This document shows, in pieces, positions 17,863-27,370 of a DNA stretch of 64,000 bases. Each line of letters opens with the position of its first letter. The stretch's first letter is position 1. Origin of the DNA: Gammaproteobacteria bacterium (GTDB taxonomy: Bacteria > Pseudomonadota > Gammaproteobacteria > Nitrosococcales > Methylophagaceae); the NCBI GenBank assembly GCA_014859375.1, contig JACUUH010000003.1, positions 1 through 64,000 on the forward strand, read 5' to 3'. The notes beneath the pieces are model-generated. The model was not told the DNA's origin. It did no database searches and saw nothing but the letters and a program-made list of their open reading frames with translations. Both the position numbers and the translations under genes were made by a program.

Positions 17863-18510
17863 TTAGATAGTATCGAAGATAGCACCGACAGCAGCAGTAA
17901 TATCATCAACATTGCCTGTGCCAGTAATAGAATGTAATTTACCTTGCTGTTGGTAGTAACCTATCAACGGTTGTGTTGATTGTTGATAGACATTTAAACG
18001 ATTGCCGATAGTTTCTTCATTATCATCAGCACGTTGAAACAATGGGCCTCGGCAGACATCACATTCATCGTAATTTTTAGCTGGTGAGTAATAGATATTG
18101 TAGATAGAACCACAGTCTTTGCAGGTACGACGGCCGGTTAAACGTTTTAATAAATCGTCAAAGGCAACATCAAGCAATACAACGCCTTGCAGCGGTTGAC
18201 CTAGTTCTGCCAACATGGAATCAAGCGCTTCTGCCTGGGCAATATTGCGAGGGAAACCATCCAAAATATAGCCATTTTTAGCATCATCTTGTGACAAACG
18301 TTCACGAATTAAGCCAATAACGATGTCATCAGATACTAACGCACCAGCATCCATCGCTGATTTTGCTTTTAAACCAAGTTCAGTTCCAGCGTTGACGGCT
18401 GCTCGTAGTAAGTCACCAGTAGAGATTTGTGGGATGTTATATTTTTTTGATAACACTACACCTTGTGTGCCTTTGCCTGAGCCGGGTGCGCCTAATAAAA
18501 CTGTTCTCAT
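17863..18510 (-). CDS. adk: Adenylate kinase
   Basis: It interconverts ATP + AMP and 2 ADP in the cytosol and is essential for adenylate balance. The 215 residues match the long form (214 in E. coli). The P-loop is GAPGSGKGT at residues 7-15, the AMP-binding region includes STGDLLRA, and DGFPRN is present at 84-89. The LID domain carries four cysteines (Cys130, Cys133, Cys150, Cys153), so it is a structural-zinc type, unlike the E. coli enzyme. Confidence 0.97.
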   Translation of the reverse strand: MRTVLLGAPGSGKGTQGVVLSKKYNIPQISTGDLLRAAVNAGTELGLKAKSAMDAGALVSDDIVIGLIRERLSQDDAKNGYILDGFPRNIAQAEALDSMLAELGQPLQGVVLLDVAFDDLLKRLTGRRTCKDCGSIYNIYYSPAKNYDECDVCRGPLFQRADDNEETIGNRLNVYQQSTQPLIGYYQQQGKLHSITGTGNVDDITAAVGAIFDTI

Positions 18511-18560
18511 AAATTGCCTCTCTCAATTATGTTTGCTTAGCTAAAAGCCATTTTTGTTGG

Positions 18561-19409
18561 TTAAGATTGTAATGATGCGGTTAAGGCATCAAGTTGTTGT
18601 GCAACGTCGTGCAGTATTTCAGGGATGACGTCAGCAGGAAGTTGCAAACGTTGCCATGCTACAGGGTTAAGTGGTGGAACATGATGATCACCACTGTGAC
18701 CAAATTCACCAGTAGCGGTTACCATAATGTCGGCAACGTGGATTATAGCCACGTGCATTGGGTCGTTTACGGCCAATTCAGGACTATGATGAAAGCGTGT
18801 AGGTTCAATTAATGACTCAGGCAAGCGCCATTTCTTGATAAGTGCTTCACCGACTTCACTATGATCAAAACCGAAAATTCGACGTTCAGCTTGATAGATA
18901 AGCTCTTGCCCAAATTGTGCTGCATTAATAGCCTCACGAGCCAGTTCTGGCATAGACTGATACATGACCAGGCAACCAATATTGTGTAATAAACCACTGG
19001 TAAAAAACTGCTCTGTTGCTGGAAGATTGCAGCGTTTTGCTATGTGCTTTGCCGTGAGTGCACAGGCAAGACTATGACGCCAAAATTCATCCAGATTAAT
19101 TAAAGAACTTGGAATGCCCTTAAATGCATTAATCACTGAAGTAGCCAAAACAAGTTGAATCAGTTCTTTGGTACCAACAATTGTAATCGCCCTTGCAATG
19201 GTATTAATTTGCGACGGGAAACCATAATAAGGACTGTTGACAATTTTAAGCAAACGCGTGGTTAATGCTGGGTCGGTATTAATCACTTCGCTAATGTCAT
19301 CTGCGGAGGCATTGGCTTGTTGAATTAAGGTGCTTAGTTGAGCATAGGTGCTCGGTGGAGAAACTAATTCCAGTGATTTTGTGAGCAATGTATCGGCTGA
19401 TAAAGTCAT
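18561..19409 (-). CDS. HDOD-domain signalling protein
   Basis: The protein of about 282 residues is mostly one HDOD domain, a catalytically inactive relative of HD phosphohydrolases used in bacterial signalling and regulation. The opening LVSPPSTYAQLSTLIQQANA and the segment DPALTTRLLKIVNSPYYGF are typical, as are FFTSGLLHNIG and a later FDHSEVGEAL. There is no attached output domain. An ATG at 19424 is possible, but the one at 19409 follows the stop of the upstream small ORF by a single base, suggesting coupling. Its role may be in motility or surface behaviour, by family analogy only. Confidence 0.85.
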   Translation of the reverse strand: MTLSADTLLTKSLELVSPPSTYAQLSTLIQQANASADDISEVINTDPALTTRLLKIVNSPYYGFPSQINTIARAITIVGTKELIQLVLATSVINAFKGIPSSLINLDEFWRHSLACALTAKHIAKRCNLPATEQFFTSGLLHNIGCLVMYQSMPELAREAINAAQFGQELIYQAERRIFGFDHSEVGEALIKKWRLPESLIEPTRFHHSPELAVNDPMHVAIIHVADIMVTATGEFGHSGDHHVPPLNPVAWQRLQLPADVIPEILHDVAQQLDALTASLQS

Positions 19410-19410
19410 C

Positions 19411-19566
19411 TTAGTCAAAACCATGTTGAGTGGTTGATTTGGATTTTAGTTTAAAGTTTATTAGCTGTTGCATCACAGGATGGCTTAAATCACAAAATCG
19501 AAAACGGTCAAGCTGTTGCGCCTGCTGTTGTTTTAATTGGTTATGATGTGATTGCTGTTGTGTCAT
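19411..19566 (-). CDS. 51-codon hypothetical protein coupled to sppA and the HDOD gene
   Basis: The ATG shares its A with the sppA stop codon (TAATG), and its TAA stop is one base before the preferred start of the HDOD gene, so it fits seamlessly between two genes of the operon. It begins MTQQQSHHNQLKQQQAQQL, glutamine- and histidine-rich and probably helical, followed by DRFRFCDLSHPVMQQL and a basic tail. There is no signal peptide or membrane segment. I do not recognise the family. The fit at both ends argues that it is translated, but conservation has not been tested. Confidence 0.55.
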   Translation of the reverse strand: MTQQQSHHNQLKQQQAQQLDRFRFCDLSHPVMQQLINFKLKSKSTTQHGFD

Positions 19567-20546
19567 TAACGTAGACTCACAGATGATGATTCAGTAAACA
19601 ATTGACTGATTGTAGCGCCTAGTCTACCAGCAAAACGATCTAGGTAATTTGGTCTAGGGGTATAATCAATAATCTCTTCTGCACCAATTATGTCACGGGC
19701 AACGGTGCTAGTGTTGGCTAAGCCATCAATTAAGCCAAGCGGTAAAGCTTGTTCACCGGACCAAAATAAACCAGTGAACAGGTCTGGATTATCAGTTAAT
19801 CGATCACCGCGACCTGCTTTGACCACATCAATAAATTGTTGATGAATAGTATTAAGCATCGTGTGTGCATGATCTATGTCTTTGTCTTTCATAGGAAGGA
19901 AAGGATCAAGAAAGCCTTTGTTTTCACCGGCAGTCAGCGAACGACGTTCAACACCTAATTTTGCAATGGTATCGGTAAAACCAAAACTATCCATTCGTAC
20001 ACCAATTGAGCCAACAATGCTGGCTTTATCAGCATAAATTTCTTTGGCAGCAACAGCGATATAATAACCACCCGATGCACATACATCCTGAATTACAGCA
20101 TAGAGAGGAAAGTTGGGACGTGTTGCTTGAAGTCGTTTGATTTCATCATTGATGATGCCTGCCTGAACCGGGCTACCACCGGGTGTATTCAGTCTTAAGA
20201 TCAAACCCTTGGCATGTTGATTGTCAAAAGCATTACGGATACCTGTTACGATTGTGTCAGCATTGGCTTCGGCATCGGCAGCAATTGCACCATTAATTTC
20301 GACCAAAGCCGTATGCGCTGTTTGATGAGATGTTATATTGCCGGATGGATTTGCCATGATCACAATGGCGACCAGATAAAGCACAATAAAGCCCTTAAAA
20401 ACATAACCCCAGCGGCGACTGGCCCGTTGCTCCTTTAACGCTGCAAAGGCAAGATCTTCAATGATTTTTCGTTCCCAAGTCGATGATGTCGCTTTAGTTT
20501 GATTAGTGTTATCACTCGATGATGGAAACTCACCAAATATTGCCAT
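19566..20546 (-). CDS. sppA: Signal peptide peptidase, S49 family
   Basis: This membrane-anchored serine protease degrades cleaved signal peptides. The 326 residues are the short, half-size form. They include one transmembrane helix (about 50-65, FKGFIVLYLVAIVIM), the conserved LRLNTPGGS, nucleophile Ser158 in CASGGYY and the general-base Lys210 in AGENKGFLDPF of the Ser-Lys dyad. GSIGVRMDSFGF is also typical. It lies with rluC and a HAD phosphatase, an order I associate with pseudomonads. Confidence 0.93.
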   Translation of the reverse strand: MAIFGEFPSSSDNTNQTKATSSTWERKIIEDLAFAALKEQRASRRWGYVFKGFIVLYLVAIVIMANPSGNITSHQTAHTALVEINGAIAADAEANADTIVTGIRNAFDNQHAKGLILRLNTPGGSPVQAGIINDEIKRLQATRPNFPLYAVIQDVCASGGYYIAVAAKEIYADKASIVGSIGVRMDSFGFTDTIAKLGVERRSLTAGENKGFLDPFLPMKDKDIDHAHTMLNTIHQQFIDVVKAGRGDRLTDNPDLFTGLFWSGEQALPLGLIDGLANTSTVARDIIGAEEIIDYTPRPNYLDRFAGRLGATISQLFTESSSVSLR

Positions 20547-20608
20547 AATTATCAGTTCCGTTTAGTTGGTTGTAGAGTCAGAATCGGCAGTAAATCACAA
20601 CCGTCAAG

Positions 20609-21262
20609 CTAGGACAAGTTGTTTAGCCATTGTTCAACTTCATATAAGTTGTTGACCAAGCCTTTCGGCTGGCATACTTGTAGTGTGTCTTTACTATGGG
20701 CACCATGGGTAATTGCAAGGCTATCAGCGCCAGCGTTATGTGCCATTTGTAAATCAAATTCGGTATCGCCAATCATTAATGTTGCCTTGGGTACGACACC
20801 TAAAAAGTCCATTAATTGTTCTAACATTTGAGGATGAGGTTTTGAATGACATTCATCAGCGCAACGTGTCGCGTCAAAAAAAACATCCAATTCAGTTTGC
20901 TTGAGTACTTTAGTTAAACCACGCCGACTTTTACCTGTTGCGACGCCCAGAAAATAATCTTGTTGAGCCAGTTTTGTTATAAGTGTGTGGGCATGATCAA
21001 ATAAAGGTGTGTGATGCGGGCTGTTTAGCCATACGTCACGATAGCCATCGGCAAGTGCTGTTACCAGACTCTCACTGGCACCGGGATAAAGCGTTTGCAC
21101 TGCTTCGTTTAAGCCCAAGCCGATAATATGTTTGATAGCATCATTGTCTAGCGGTTCAAGATCTAAGTGCAGTATTGCTTGCTGCATGCAATCAACAATA
21201 TGGCCTGTGGAATCCATCAAGGTGCCATCCCAATCAAATACAATCAGTTCATATTGGCTCAT
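20609..21262 (-). CDS. HAD superfamily phosphatase (subfamily IA, Gph-like)
   Basis: The 217-residue protein has the HAD nucleophile motif DWDGTLMDS (Asp10, Asp12), a helical cap, the motif II/III region TGKSRRG ... KPHPQ and the magnesium-binding GDTEFDLQMAHNAG. Phosphoglycolate phosphatase is one possibility, but the substrate cannot be assigned. Its ATG overlaps the rluC stop by four bases, so it is coupled to rluC. Confidence 0.88.
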   Translation of the reverse strand: MSQYELIVFDWDGTLMDSTGHIVDCMQQAILHLDLEPLDNDAIKHIIGLGLNEAVQTLYPGASESLVTALADGYRDVWLNSPHHTPLFDHAHTLITKLAQQDYFLGVATGKSRRGLTKVLKQTELDVFFDATRCADECHSKPHPQMLEQLMDFLGVVPKATLMIGDTEFDLQMAHNAGADSLAITHGAHSKDTLQVCQPKGLVNNLYEVEQWLNNLS

Positions 21263-22218
21263 GACACATCTCTCAAACGATCAACAACATTCTGTAATGT
21301 TTCAGGTAGCGGTGCTTCAAGCAATAGTTCTTGACCTGATGTTGGGTGAGTTATGCCCAGTTTCCAAGCATGTAAAAATAGACGTTTTAAACCGAATTTT
21401 TTCATATCTTTGTTAAATTGACGATGACCATATTTATCGTCACCAGCTAAAGGATGGCCGGTATGAGCAGCGTGAACGCGAATTTGATGAGTACGTCCGG
21501 TAAATAAAACAACCTCGACCAATTGGGCAATACTAAATTGCTCAACGGGGATAAATAAGGTTTTTGCCTGTTTACCTTCTGGATCGACACGAACCATACG
21601 TTCACCAGAGGAGACAGTATTTTTGAGTAAAGGTTGTTCAATCAGTAGTTGCTCGGTGCATAAGTTGCCTTTAACAACCGTCAAATAACGTTTGTTCAAA
21701 TCATGATTAATCATTTGACTCTGTAGCTTAAGCAAGGCATCTCGATTTTTTGCCAGCAATAAACAACCAGAAGTATCACGATCAAGACGATGCACCAGTT
21801 CAAGATAGGGTAATTCTGATCGTGTTACGCGCAAGGCTTCAATTACGCCTTGATTGATATTACTACCAGCATGAACAGCGAGTCCAGCAGGTTTATTTAA
21901 CACCAATAAATCATCATCTTCCAATAAAACACACTGTTGCAATTGTTGGCGAAGATGATCGTTGACGGTGGTGGGTGTTGTGACTTCTGCAACGCGAAGA
22001 GGAGGTACGCGAAGGCTATCACCAGCTTGTAATTTATAGGTTTGTTTGATACGTCCTTTATTGACTCTGACCTCACCAGTACGAATTGCACGATAAATTC
22101 GACTTTTGGGGACTCCCTTTTCCAAGGTCAGTAAAAAGTTATCGATACGTTGACCTGCTTGTGCAGCTGTTATGTCAATGAATTGGACGCAAGGCATGGT
22201 ATTGCTGGTAGATGTCAT
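21259..22218 (-). CDS. rluC: 23S rRNA pseudouridine synthase
   Basis: RluC isomerises uridines 955, 2504 and 2580 of 23S rRNA. The 319-residue protein has an N-terminal S4 RNA-binding domain (about 21-75, RIDNFLLTLEKGVPKSRIYR) and the RluA-family catalytic motif HRLDRDTSG with Asp146, plus TGRTHQIRVH. The assignment to RluC rather than RluD rests on its divergent position next to rne, which is also seen in E. coli and Pseudomonas. Confidence 0.93.
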   Translation of the reverse strand: MTSTSNTMPCVQFIDITAAQAGQRIDNFLLTLEKGVPKSRIYRAIRTGEVRVNKGRIKQTYKLQAGDSLRVPPLRVAEVTTPTTVNDHLRQQLQQCVLLEDDDLLVLNKPAGLAVHAGSNINQGVIEALRVTRSELPYLELVHRLDRDTSGCLLLAKNRDALLKLQSQMINHDLNKRYLTVVKGNLCTEQLLIEQPLLKNTVSSGERMVRVDPEGKQAKTLFIPVEQFSIAQLVEVVLFTGRTHQIRVHAAHTGHPLAGDDKYGHRQFNKDMKKFGLKRLFLHAWKLGITHPTSGQELLLEAPLPETLQNVVDRLRDVS

Positions 22219-22792
22219 AAAAAGTCAGAATTATATTGCTGATAAAGCACCAGACTGTTATATTCGGCCGGTGGTCTATTTAATAAAGAGTCAAGTATAC
22301 CGACTTTTGTTGAGTTAAACCTGAATTTGGCATAGTCGCGCCTTCGCAAATAAGAAGTCGAGGCGGCAATCTGCCCCCCAAAGTTTTGAATGAAACGTTT
22401 GACATAGGTCAGACGTGATTTGGTGCTCGAAAATGATGAGCATGAAGATAAGTGGTTCCCGCGTCTTGGTTATAAAGAAACAATAAATGTACCAGACAGG
22501 ACAGTGACAAAGTAATTAATAAAAATGTAGGTATCTGGCCAGCTACACCAGGGGGTGAAGCGCTGATGCTGAGAAGTAAGTCGCAGCACATTATTGCGAC
22601 AGTGGTTAAATCGAAAGCGCTGAATACAGTGCGAAACCACAAGGTAGGGAAAAACAATGCGCATATCTAAGACGTATTGAACTATTAATTGCAGTGATGG
22701 GTTATGTCGTCCTGTATTAAGTCAGAATTGACTTTTTAAGTCCTTTTAAAAAGGATTAGCCAGCGTGAGAACCTCAATTATGAGGTTAATGC
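22219..22792 (+). promoter_or_regulatory. Long rne leader and rluC/rne divergent region
   Basis: This 574-bp gap has no credible gene. In E. coli the same interval is the long structured rne leader through which RNase E shortens its own mRNA. Here too there are hairpin-prone stretches, including CCTTTTAAAAAGG near 22742 and a hairpin over the ribosome-binding site (listed separately). No promoter stands out: TTGACA at 22399 lacks a matching -10. The autoregulatory role is inferred from position. Confidence 0.6.
22770..22787 (+). promoter_or_regulatory. Hairpin occluding the rne ribosome-binding site
   Basis: AACCTCA (22770-22776) pairs perfectly with TGAGGTT (22781-22787) across a 4-nt loop. 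The GAGG Shine-Dalgarno at 22782-22785, seven bases before the rne ATG, lies inside the stem. This should lower translation initiation unless the hairpin is opened. Confidence 0.6.
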
Positions 22793-25165
22793 ATGAAGCG
22801 AATTTTAATTAACGCAACACATGAAGAAGAGTTGCGCGTAGCGATGGTCGATGGCCAACGTTTGTTTGATCTGGATATTGATGTTCCTTCTAGGGAGCAA
22901 AAAAAAGGCAATATCTACAAAGGTAAAATCACCCGAGTTGAACCTAGTTTAGAAGCTGTTTTTGTTGAATATGGTTCAGAAAGACAAGGTTTCTTACCCC
23001 TTAAAGAAATTTCACCAAACTACTTTAAACAACATGACAAAAAAGACAATGAGTCTGGACGTATTAACGTGCAAGACGTATTGTCAGTCGGCCAAGAATT
23101 GGTTATTCAAGTTGAAAAAGAAGAACGTGGCAATAAAGGTGCTGCACTGACAACCTTTATCAGTTTAGCTGGACGTTATTTAGTATTAATGCCAAATAGC
23201 CCTCGTGCTGGCGGTATTTCACGTCGAATTGAAGGTGATGACCGTGCTGAGTTACAAGAAGCACTGCGATCCTTAGATATTCCTGAAGGTATGGGCATGA
23301 TTGTTCGTACTGCTGGTGTGGGTAAACAAGCTGAAGAATTGCAATGGGATTTAGAATATCTCGTGCAATTATGGACGGCTATTGATAAAGCAACACAAGA
23401 ACGTAAAGCGCCATTCTTAGTCTATCAAGAAAGTAATATTATTATCCGTGCCTTACGTGATTATTTGCGTAAAGACATTGGTGAAATCTTGGTCGATTCA
23501 CCAGAAGTTTACCAAACAGGTTATGACTTCATGCGGATGGTGATGCCACATGAGCTCAATAAATTTAAACTGTATCAAGATAAAGTACCTTTATTTACTC
23601 GCTACCATATTGAAAGCCAAATCGAGACAGCATTTCGTCATGAAGTACGTCTACCATCAGGTGGCGCATTGGTTATTGATCCAACAGAAGCGCTTATTTC
23701 AATTGATGTTAACTCTGCCAGAGCCAATAAAGGTGGCGATATTGAAGAAACGGCATTTAATACCAATCTTGAAGCCGCCGAAGAAATTGCACGTCAATTA
23801 CGTCTTCGCGATTTAGGTGGTTTAGTTGTTATCGATTTCATTGATATGGGGCCAAGTCGTCATCAACGTGAAGTCGAAAATCGATTACGTGATCATTTGA
23901 AAGTCGATCGGGCGCGTGTTCAGGTCGGCCGTATCTCGCGTTTTGGTTTGCTTGAAATGTCACGCCAACGTTTACGTCCGTCATTAGGCGATGCACACCA
24001 GGAAGTGTGCCCGCGTTGTGCTGGTTTAGGCCATGTTCGTGGTGTCGAATCACTTGGTTTAGCCGTGCTTCGCTTGGTTGAAGATGAAGCTTCACGTGAC
24101 AATATTACTAAATTGGTAGTGCAATTACCTGTACCTGTCGCCACCTTTATGCTTAATGAAAAACGGGTACAACTTGATGTAATTGAACGACGTCATGGCG
24201 TGAAATTATTGTTGATACCTAATCCTCATCTTGATACACCTCATTATGATATCGAACGTATTAAAGAGGGTGGTGATCGTGCTGAAGTTAGTCATCACCT
24301 AATGGTTACGCCTGCACCAGAAGTACCGGTTTCGTTAAAAGATAGACCCGTTGTTGAACAAGCTGCGGTCACCAGTATATCGCCAACTGCACCACCACCT
24401 GTAATGAAACCTGCTGAGCAAGTAGTCGAGAAAAAACCAAACTTATTGAAACGACTATTAAATGTATTGTCAGGCAAAGCAGCAGATGAGCCGCAACAAA
24501 AAGTTGAAACAGAACAAGCTCCGACAGAACAAGAGTCTGAACCTGATCGTGACCTTAATAAGCGTCCACGTAATCGAAATAATCGTCGTAATGTACGCAA
24601 GCCAAAGCCAGAGCAAACCAATGACGCTGTGAAAGAGGCTGCTCAGGTTGTTGAAAAAATACAGCAATCTCAGCCTGAATCTAATCAAGATGACGGTGGT
24701 GAGCAAGGACAAGGTCGAAACAATAATGCTAGACGTTCACGTCGTGGTGGTCGTCGTCGTCGTCCTAAAAATGAAAACGATGTAGCGGTAATTATTCCAG
24801 ATGATGCAGGTAACCGTCTGCCTCCTGAGAAAAAAGAAGTCGATGGCAATGCTATCCCACAACAGGTCGAGCCTGAGATTAACGGCAATGCGATTCCACA
24901 ACAGGAAGTGAAAGAAGTCGATGGCAATAAGCCGACTGACAATGAGGTCAAACCTAAACCAAAATCAAGGCCTAGTAAGACTGCAACTGGAACACCTCGT
25001 CGCCGCCGTCCATCACCTAAAAAAGACAGTGATAGTGGCGATGTAGTTAATGCCAGTACAGGGGTAGAAAAATATATTACATCAGCAGATAATAGTGGTG
25101 AAAACAAAGATGCTTCTCAAACCACTAGTAAGGCTGCGAACACAGAAGATGGTAACCAAGGATAA
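22793..25165 (+). CDS. rne: Ribonuclease E
   Basis: The main endoribonuclease for mRNA decay and rRNA/tRNA processing. Of 790 residues, the first 410 or so are the catalytic half: S1 domain (about 39-119), 5'-sensor/RNase H-like part, magnesium ligands Asp305 in DVNSAR and Asp348 in VIDFIDM, and the zinc-link CPRC (Cys406, Cys409). The second half is disordered, with arginine-rich RNA-binding segments ([27 protein letters not shown]) and a near-repeat of GNAIPQQ. At 790 residues it is shorter than the E. coli protein (1061), so its degradosome-binding sites probably differ. Confidence 0.96.
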   Translation: MKRILINATHEEELRVAMVDGQRLFDLDIDVPSREQKKGNIYKGKITRVEPSLEAVFVEYGSERQGFLPLKEISPNYFKQHDKKDNESGRINVQDVLSVGQELVIQVEKEERGNKGAALTTFISLAGRYLVLMPNSPRAGGISRRIEGDDRAELQEALRSLDIPEGMGMIVRTAGVGKQAEELQWDLEYLVQLWTAIDKATQERKAPFLVYQESNIIIRALRDYLRKDIGEILVDSPEVYQTGYDFMRMVMPHELNKFKLYQDKVPLFTRYHIESQIETAFRHEVRLPSGGALVIDPTEALISIDVNSARANKGGDIEETAFNTNLEAAEEIARQLRLRDLGGLVVIDFIDMGPSRHQREVENRLRDHLKVDRARVQVGRISRFGLLEMSRQRLRPSLGDAHQEVCPRCAGLGHVRGVESLGLAVLRLVEDEASRDNITKLVVQLPVPVATFMLNEKRVQLDVIERRHGVKLLLIPNPHLDTPHYDIERIKEGGDRAEVSHHLMVTPAPEVPVSLKDRPVVEQAAVTSISPTAPPPVMKPAEQVVEKKPNLLKRLLNVLSGKAADEPQQKVETEQAPTEQESEPDRDLNKRPRNRNNRRNVRKPKPEQTNDAVKEAAQVVEKIQQSQPESNQDDGGEQGQGRNNNARRSRRGGRRRRPKNENDVAVIIPDDAGNRLPPEKKEVDGNAIPQQVEPEINGNAIPQQEVKEVDGNKPTDNEVKPKPKSRPSKTATGTPRRRRPSPKKDSDSGDVVNASTGVEKYITSADNSGENKDASQTTSKAANTEDGNQG

Positions 25166-25451
25166 ATTCTCGTCTGAACACCTGTTGACCCTTATTGGTC
25201 AACAGGTGATTTATCAAAATCAGCAATGTGAAATTATTGAACTGCTTGATGGGTGTCAACTTGTGTTGCAAGTCTTGAAATCGGATAAGAATATTCAGGC
25301 AACACAATATGGTGAAGGCCATAGAACAGTGCCCATTACCCATATTCTCACTGTTTTTGATGGTGAAGGGTTCTTACATAGCGATTTGGCTGCTGCTGGC
25401 TTAGAACACTTATTACTTGATATTTGCAAGCAGCTCTCGCACGGCAATTAA
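25149..25451 (+). CDS. Conserved-looking hypothetical protein downstream of rne
   Basis: A 100-residue frame whose ATG at 25149 lies 17 bases inside the 3' end of rne and whose end overlaps kdsB convergently by 39 bases. The longer frame from 25095 would lie deep inside rne and is less likely. The segment [19 protein letters not shown], followed by CQLVLQVL, looks like a small beta-barrel (SH3/KOW-like) domain. There is no signal peptide. The family is not recognised; position suggests translation with rne. Confidence 0.6.
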   Translation: MVTKDKFSSEHLLTLIGQQVIYQNQQCEIIELLDGCQLVLQVLKSDKNIQATQYGEGHRTVPITHILTVFDGEGFLHSDLAAAGLEHLLLDICKQLSHGN

Positions 25452-26174
25452 ATCTTGTTCAGTATCGACACCATGACCACTGCTTATTGTTGCGGCAGTA
25501 AGATGTATTTTTTTCCCATGAAATAATGCTCGCAATTGTTCTAAGGATTCTTCTTGTTCTAACACACAGGGTGTCAGTTCAGAATAATGTGTTAGAAAGC
25601 TTGCACGGTAACCATATAAGCCAATATGGCGATAGTGAGGCAATTGCGGTGGTAGCGTTGATTCTTTATTAAAATGATCACGCATCCATGGAATAGGCGC
25701 ACGACTGAAATACAAGGCATAGCCTTGGCTATCCATCACAACCTTAACGACATTGGGATCAAATACGTGTTTTTCTTGTTGTATTTGACAGTATAAGGTC
25801 GCCATATCTGCATCGGTATGTAGCTGCAAATCATCTGCTACCTGATTAATCAAAGTGGCGGGTAAACAGGGCTCATCGCCTTGTACATTGACGATAATGT
25901 CATCAGCAGCAAAGCCGCGAGCTGCGGCGACTTCAGCCAAACGATCAGTGCCAGAAGGATGATTGGCATTAGTCATACAGACATCAGCACCAAACTGGCT
26001 GGCTACACGTTCAATTCGTTGATCATCTGTGGCAATAATAACTTCTGACGCATGGCTTTCTTGAGCTCGCTCATACACGTGCTGAATCATCGGTTTGCCA
26101 GCAATATCTAATAACGGTTTGCCTGGGAGTCGGCTCGATGCATAACGTGCCGGAATAACGATTTTAAAGCTCAT
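25413..26174 (-). CDS. kdsB: 3-deoxy-manno-octulosonate cytidylyltransferase
   Basis: Activates Kdo to CMP-Kdo for addition to lipid A in the cytosol. The 253-residue protein starts with the nucleotidyltransferase signature IPARYASSRLPGKPL, followed by GTDRLAEVA and VNVQGDEP, which binds metal and CTP. PIPWMRDHF and the GIDTEQDL-like HGVDTEQDL near the C-terminus are also characteristic. It is last in an operon with trm112 and lpxK, all with tight spacing. Confidence 0.97.
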   Translation of the reverse strand: MSFKIVIPARYASSRLPGKPLLDIAGKPMIQHVYERAQESHASEVIIATDDQRIERVASQFGADVCMTNANHPSGTDRLAEVAAARGFAADDIIVNVQGDEPCLPATLINQVADDLQLHTDADMATLYCQIQQEKHVFDPNVVKVVMDSQGYALYFSRAPIPWMRDHFNKESTLPPQLPHYRHIGLYGYRASFLTHYSELTPCVLEQEESLEQLRALFHGKKIHLTAATISSGHGVDTEQDLIAVRELLANIK

Positions 26175-26354
26175 TTAGATCGCTTCATCATCGGCTAGTT
26201 GGCGCGCTTCATCGGTTAACATAACCGGAATATCATCACGAATAGGATAGGCCAAACGACAGGCTGGACATACTAATTCTTGTTGTGACTTTTTATAAAG
26301 CAGGCCACTTTTACAGCTTGGGCACGCGAGAATATCGAGCAGGGTTTTATCCAT
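26175..26354 (-). CDS. Trm112 family protein (YcaR-like)
   Basis: A 59-residue zinc-ribbon protein with CPSC and CPAC pairs ([15 protein letters not shown] and [21 protein letters not shown]). The ATG at 26354 is preferred because [12 protein letters not shown] is the usual start; it overlaps the lpxK stop by eight bases. Eukaryotic Trm112 activates methyltransferases. The bacterial homologue between lpxK and kdsB has no firmly established function. Confidence 0.9.
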   Translation of the reverse strand: MDKTLLDILACPSCKSGLLYKKSQQELVCPACRLAYPIRDDIPVMLTDEARQLADDEAI

Positions 26355-27339
26355 AGTAATCTGTTCCGGCAAGTTTAATAATGAGTTGGTCTAAGAGTTT
26401 ACCTTGAATTGTGGCTTCAATGGGAACGAACCACATATTAGGTTTGGCAAAGGACTGACATTTTACCGCATCTTTCTCAGTCATTAGTATTGGTAAATCA
26501 TCACCAAATTGGAGATCTGACTCGCGAAAACAATGATGATCAGTAAAGCTATGTTCAATCACGGATATGTTGTGTTGGCGTAATTGTTCAAAAAACCGTT
26601 GAGGATTACCGATAGCTGCAACCGCATGGATGGTTTTAGCACTGAATTGATCAAGCGATTTTATCAGTGCTGAATCGCTCAGATTTAGTGCTGCACCTTG
26701 TTCTAATTGCATTGAAAAATCAGTGCTGGTCAGTGATGAATTAACTACAATAAAATCACTTTGCTTTATCCTGTTAAGCGGTTCACGTAATGGTCCTGCC
26801 GGTAGACAAAGTTGGTTACCAAATTGGCGTTGACCATCGACAATAACGATTTCGATATCACGTTTTAAAGCATAGTGTTGCAGGCCATCATCAGAAATTA
26901 TGATATTACAATTGTGCTGTTCAACTAGCAGTCTTGCTGCAGCAACGCGATCTGGCGCGACAGCCATTGGACAAAGTGTATGGCGATAGATCAGCACAGG
27001 CTCATCACCAACCAGCCTGGCAACACTGTTTTTATCGACAAGTTGAGGATAATGTTGAGCATGACCACCATAACCTCTGCTTATTATGCCCGGTCGATAG
27101 CCTGTATTTTTTAGTTGAGTGGTTAACCAGATCACAAAAGGCGTTTTACCGGTACCACCCACTGTTATATTACCAACAACAATGACTGGCACTGAGATCT
27201 GATGTTGTTTAAACACACCTCTGACATAGAGTTGTCTTCGCACGCTAATAATGAGCTTATAAAATACTGATAATGGCCACAATAGCCAACGAAGTGGGTG
27301 TGGTTGGTACCAACTGTCAACTAAGCATTTCATGATCAT
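26347..27339 (-). CDS. lpxK: Tetraacyldisaccharide 4'-kinase
   Basis: Phosphorylates the 4' position of the lipid A disaccharide at the inner membrane. The 330-residue protein has an N-terminal hydrophobic helix ([17 protein letters not shown]) and a P-loop within [25 protein letters not shown] and the Walker B region [11 protein letters not shown] are typical of LpxK. ATGs at 27339 and 27333 are both possible starts. It lies downstream of msbA, which exports the finished lipid. Confidence 0.96.
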   Translation of the reverse strand: MIMKCLVDSWYQPHPLRWLLWPLSVFYKLIISVRRQLYVRGVFKQHQISVPVIVVGNITVGGTGKTPFVIWLTTQLKNTGYRPGIISRGYGGHAQHYPQLVDKNSVARLVGDEPVLIYRHTLCPMAVAPDRVAAARLLVEQHNCNIIISDDGLQHYALKRDIEIVIVDGQRQFGNQLCLPAGPLREPLNRIKQSDFIVVNSSLTSTDFSMQLEQGAALNLSDSALIKSLDQFSAKTIHAVAAIGNPQRFFEQLRQHNISVIEHSFTDHHCFRESDLQFGDDLPILMTEKDAVKCQSFAKPNMWFVPIEATIQGKLLDQLIIKLAGTDYYG

Positions 27340-27370
27340 GTTAAAACGTGATTGAAAAATCAGTCATGAT

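Noticed and set aside
22391-22427. TTGACA -35 element for rne at 22399
   Set aside because: No reasonable -10 hexamer lies 16-18 bp downstream.
24685-25107. 140-codon open frame on the minus strand inside rne
   Set aside because: It mirrors the Arg/Lys/Pro-rich tail of RNase E as Ser/Leu/Arg repeats, a composition artefact.
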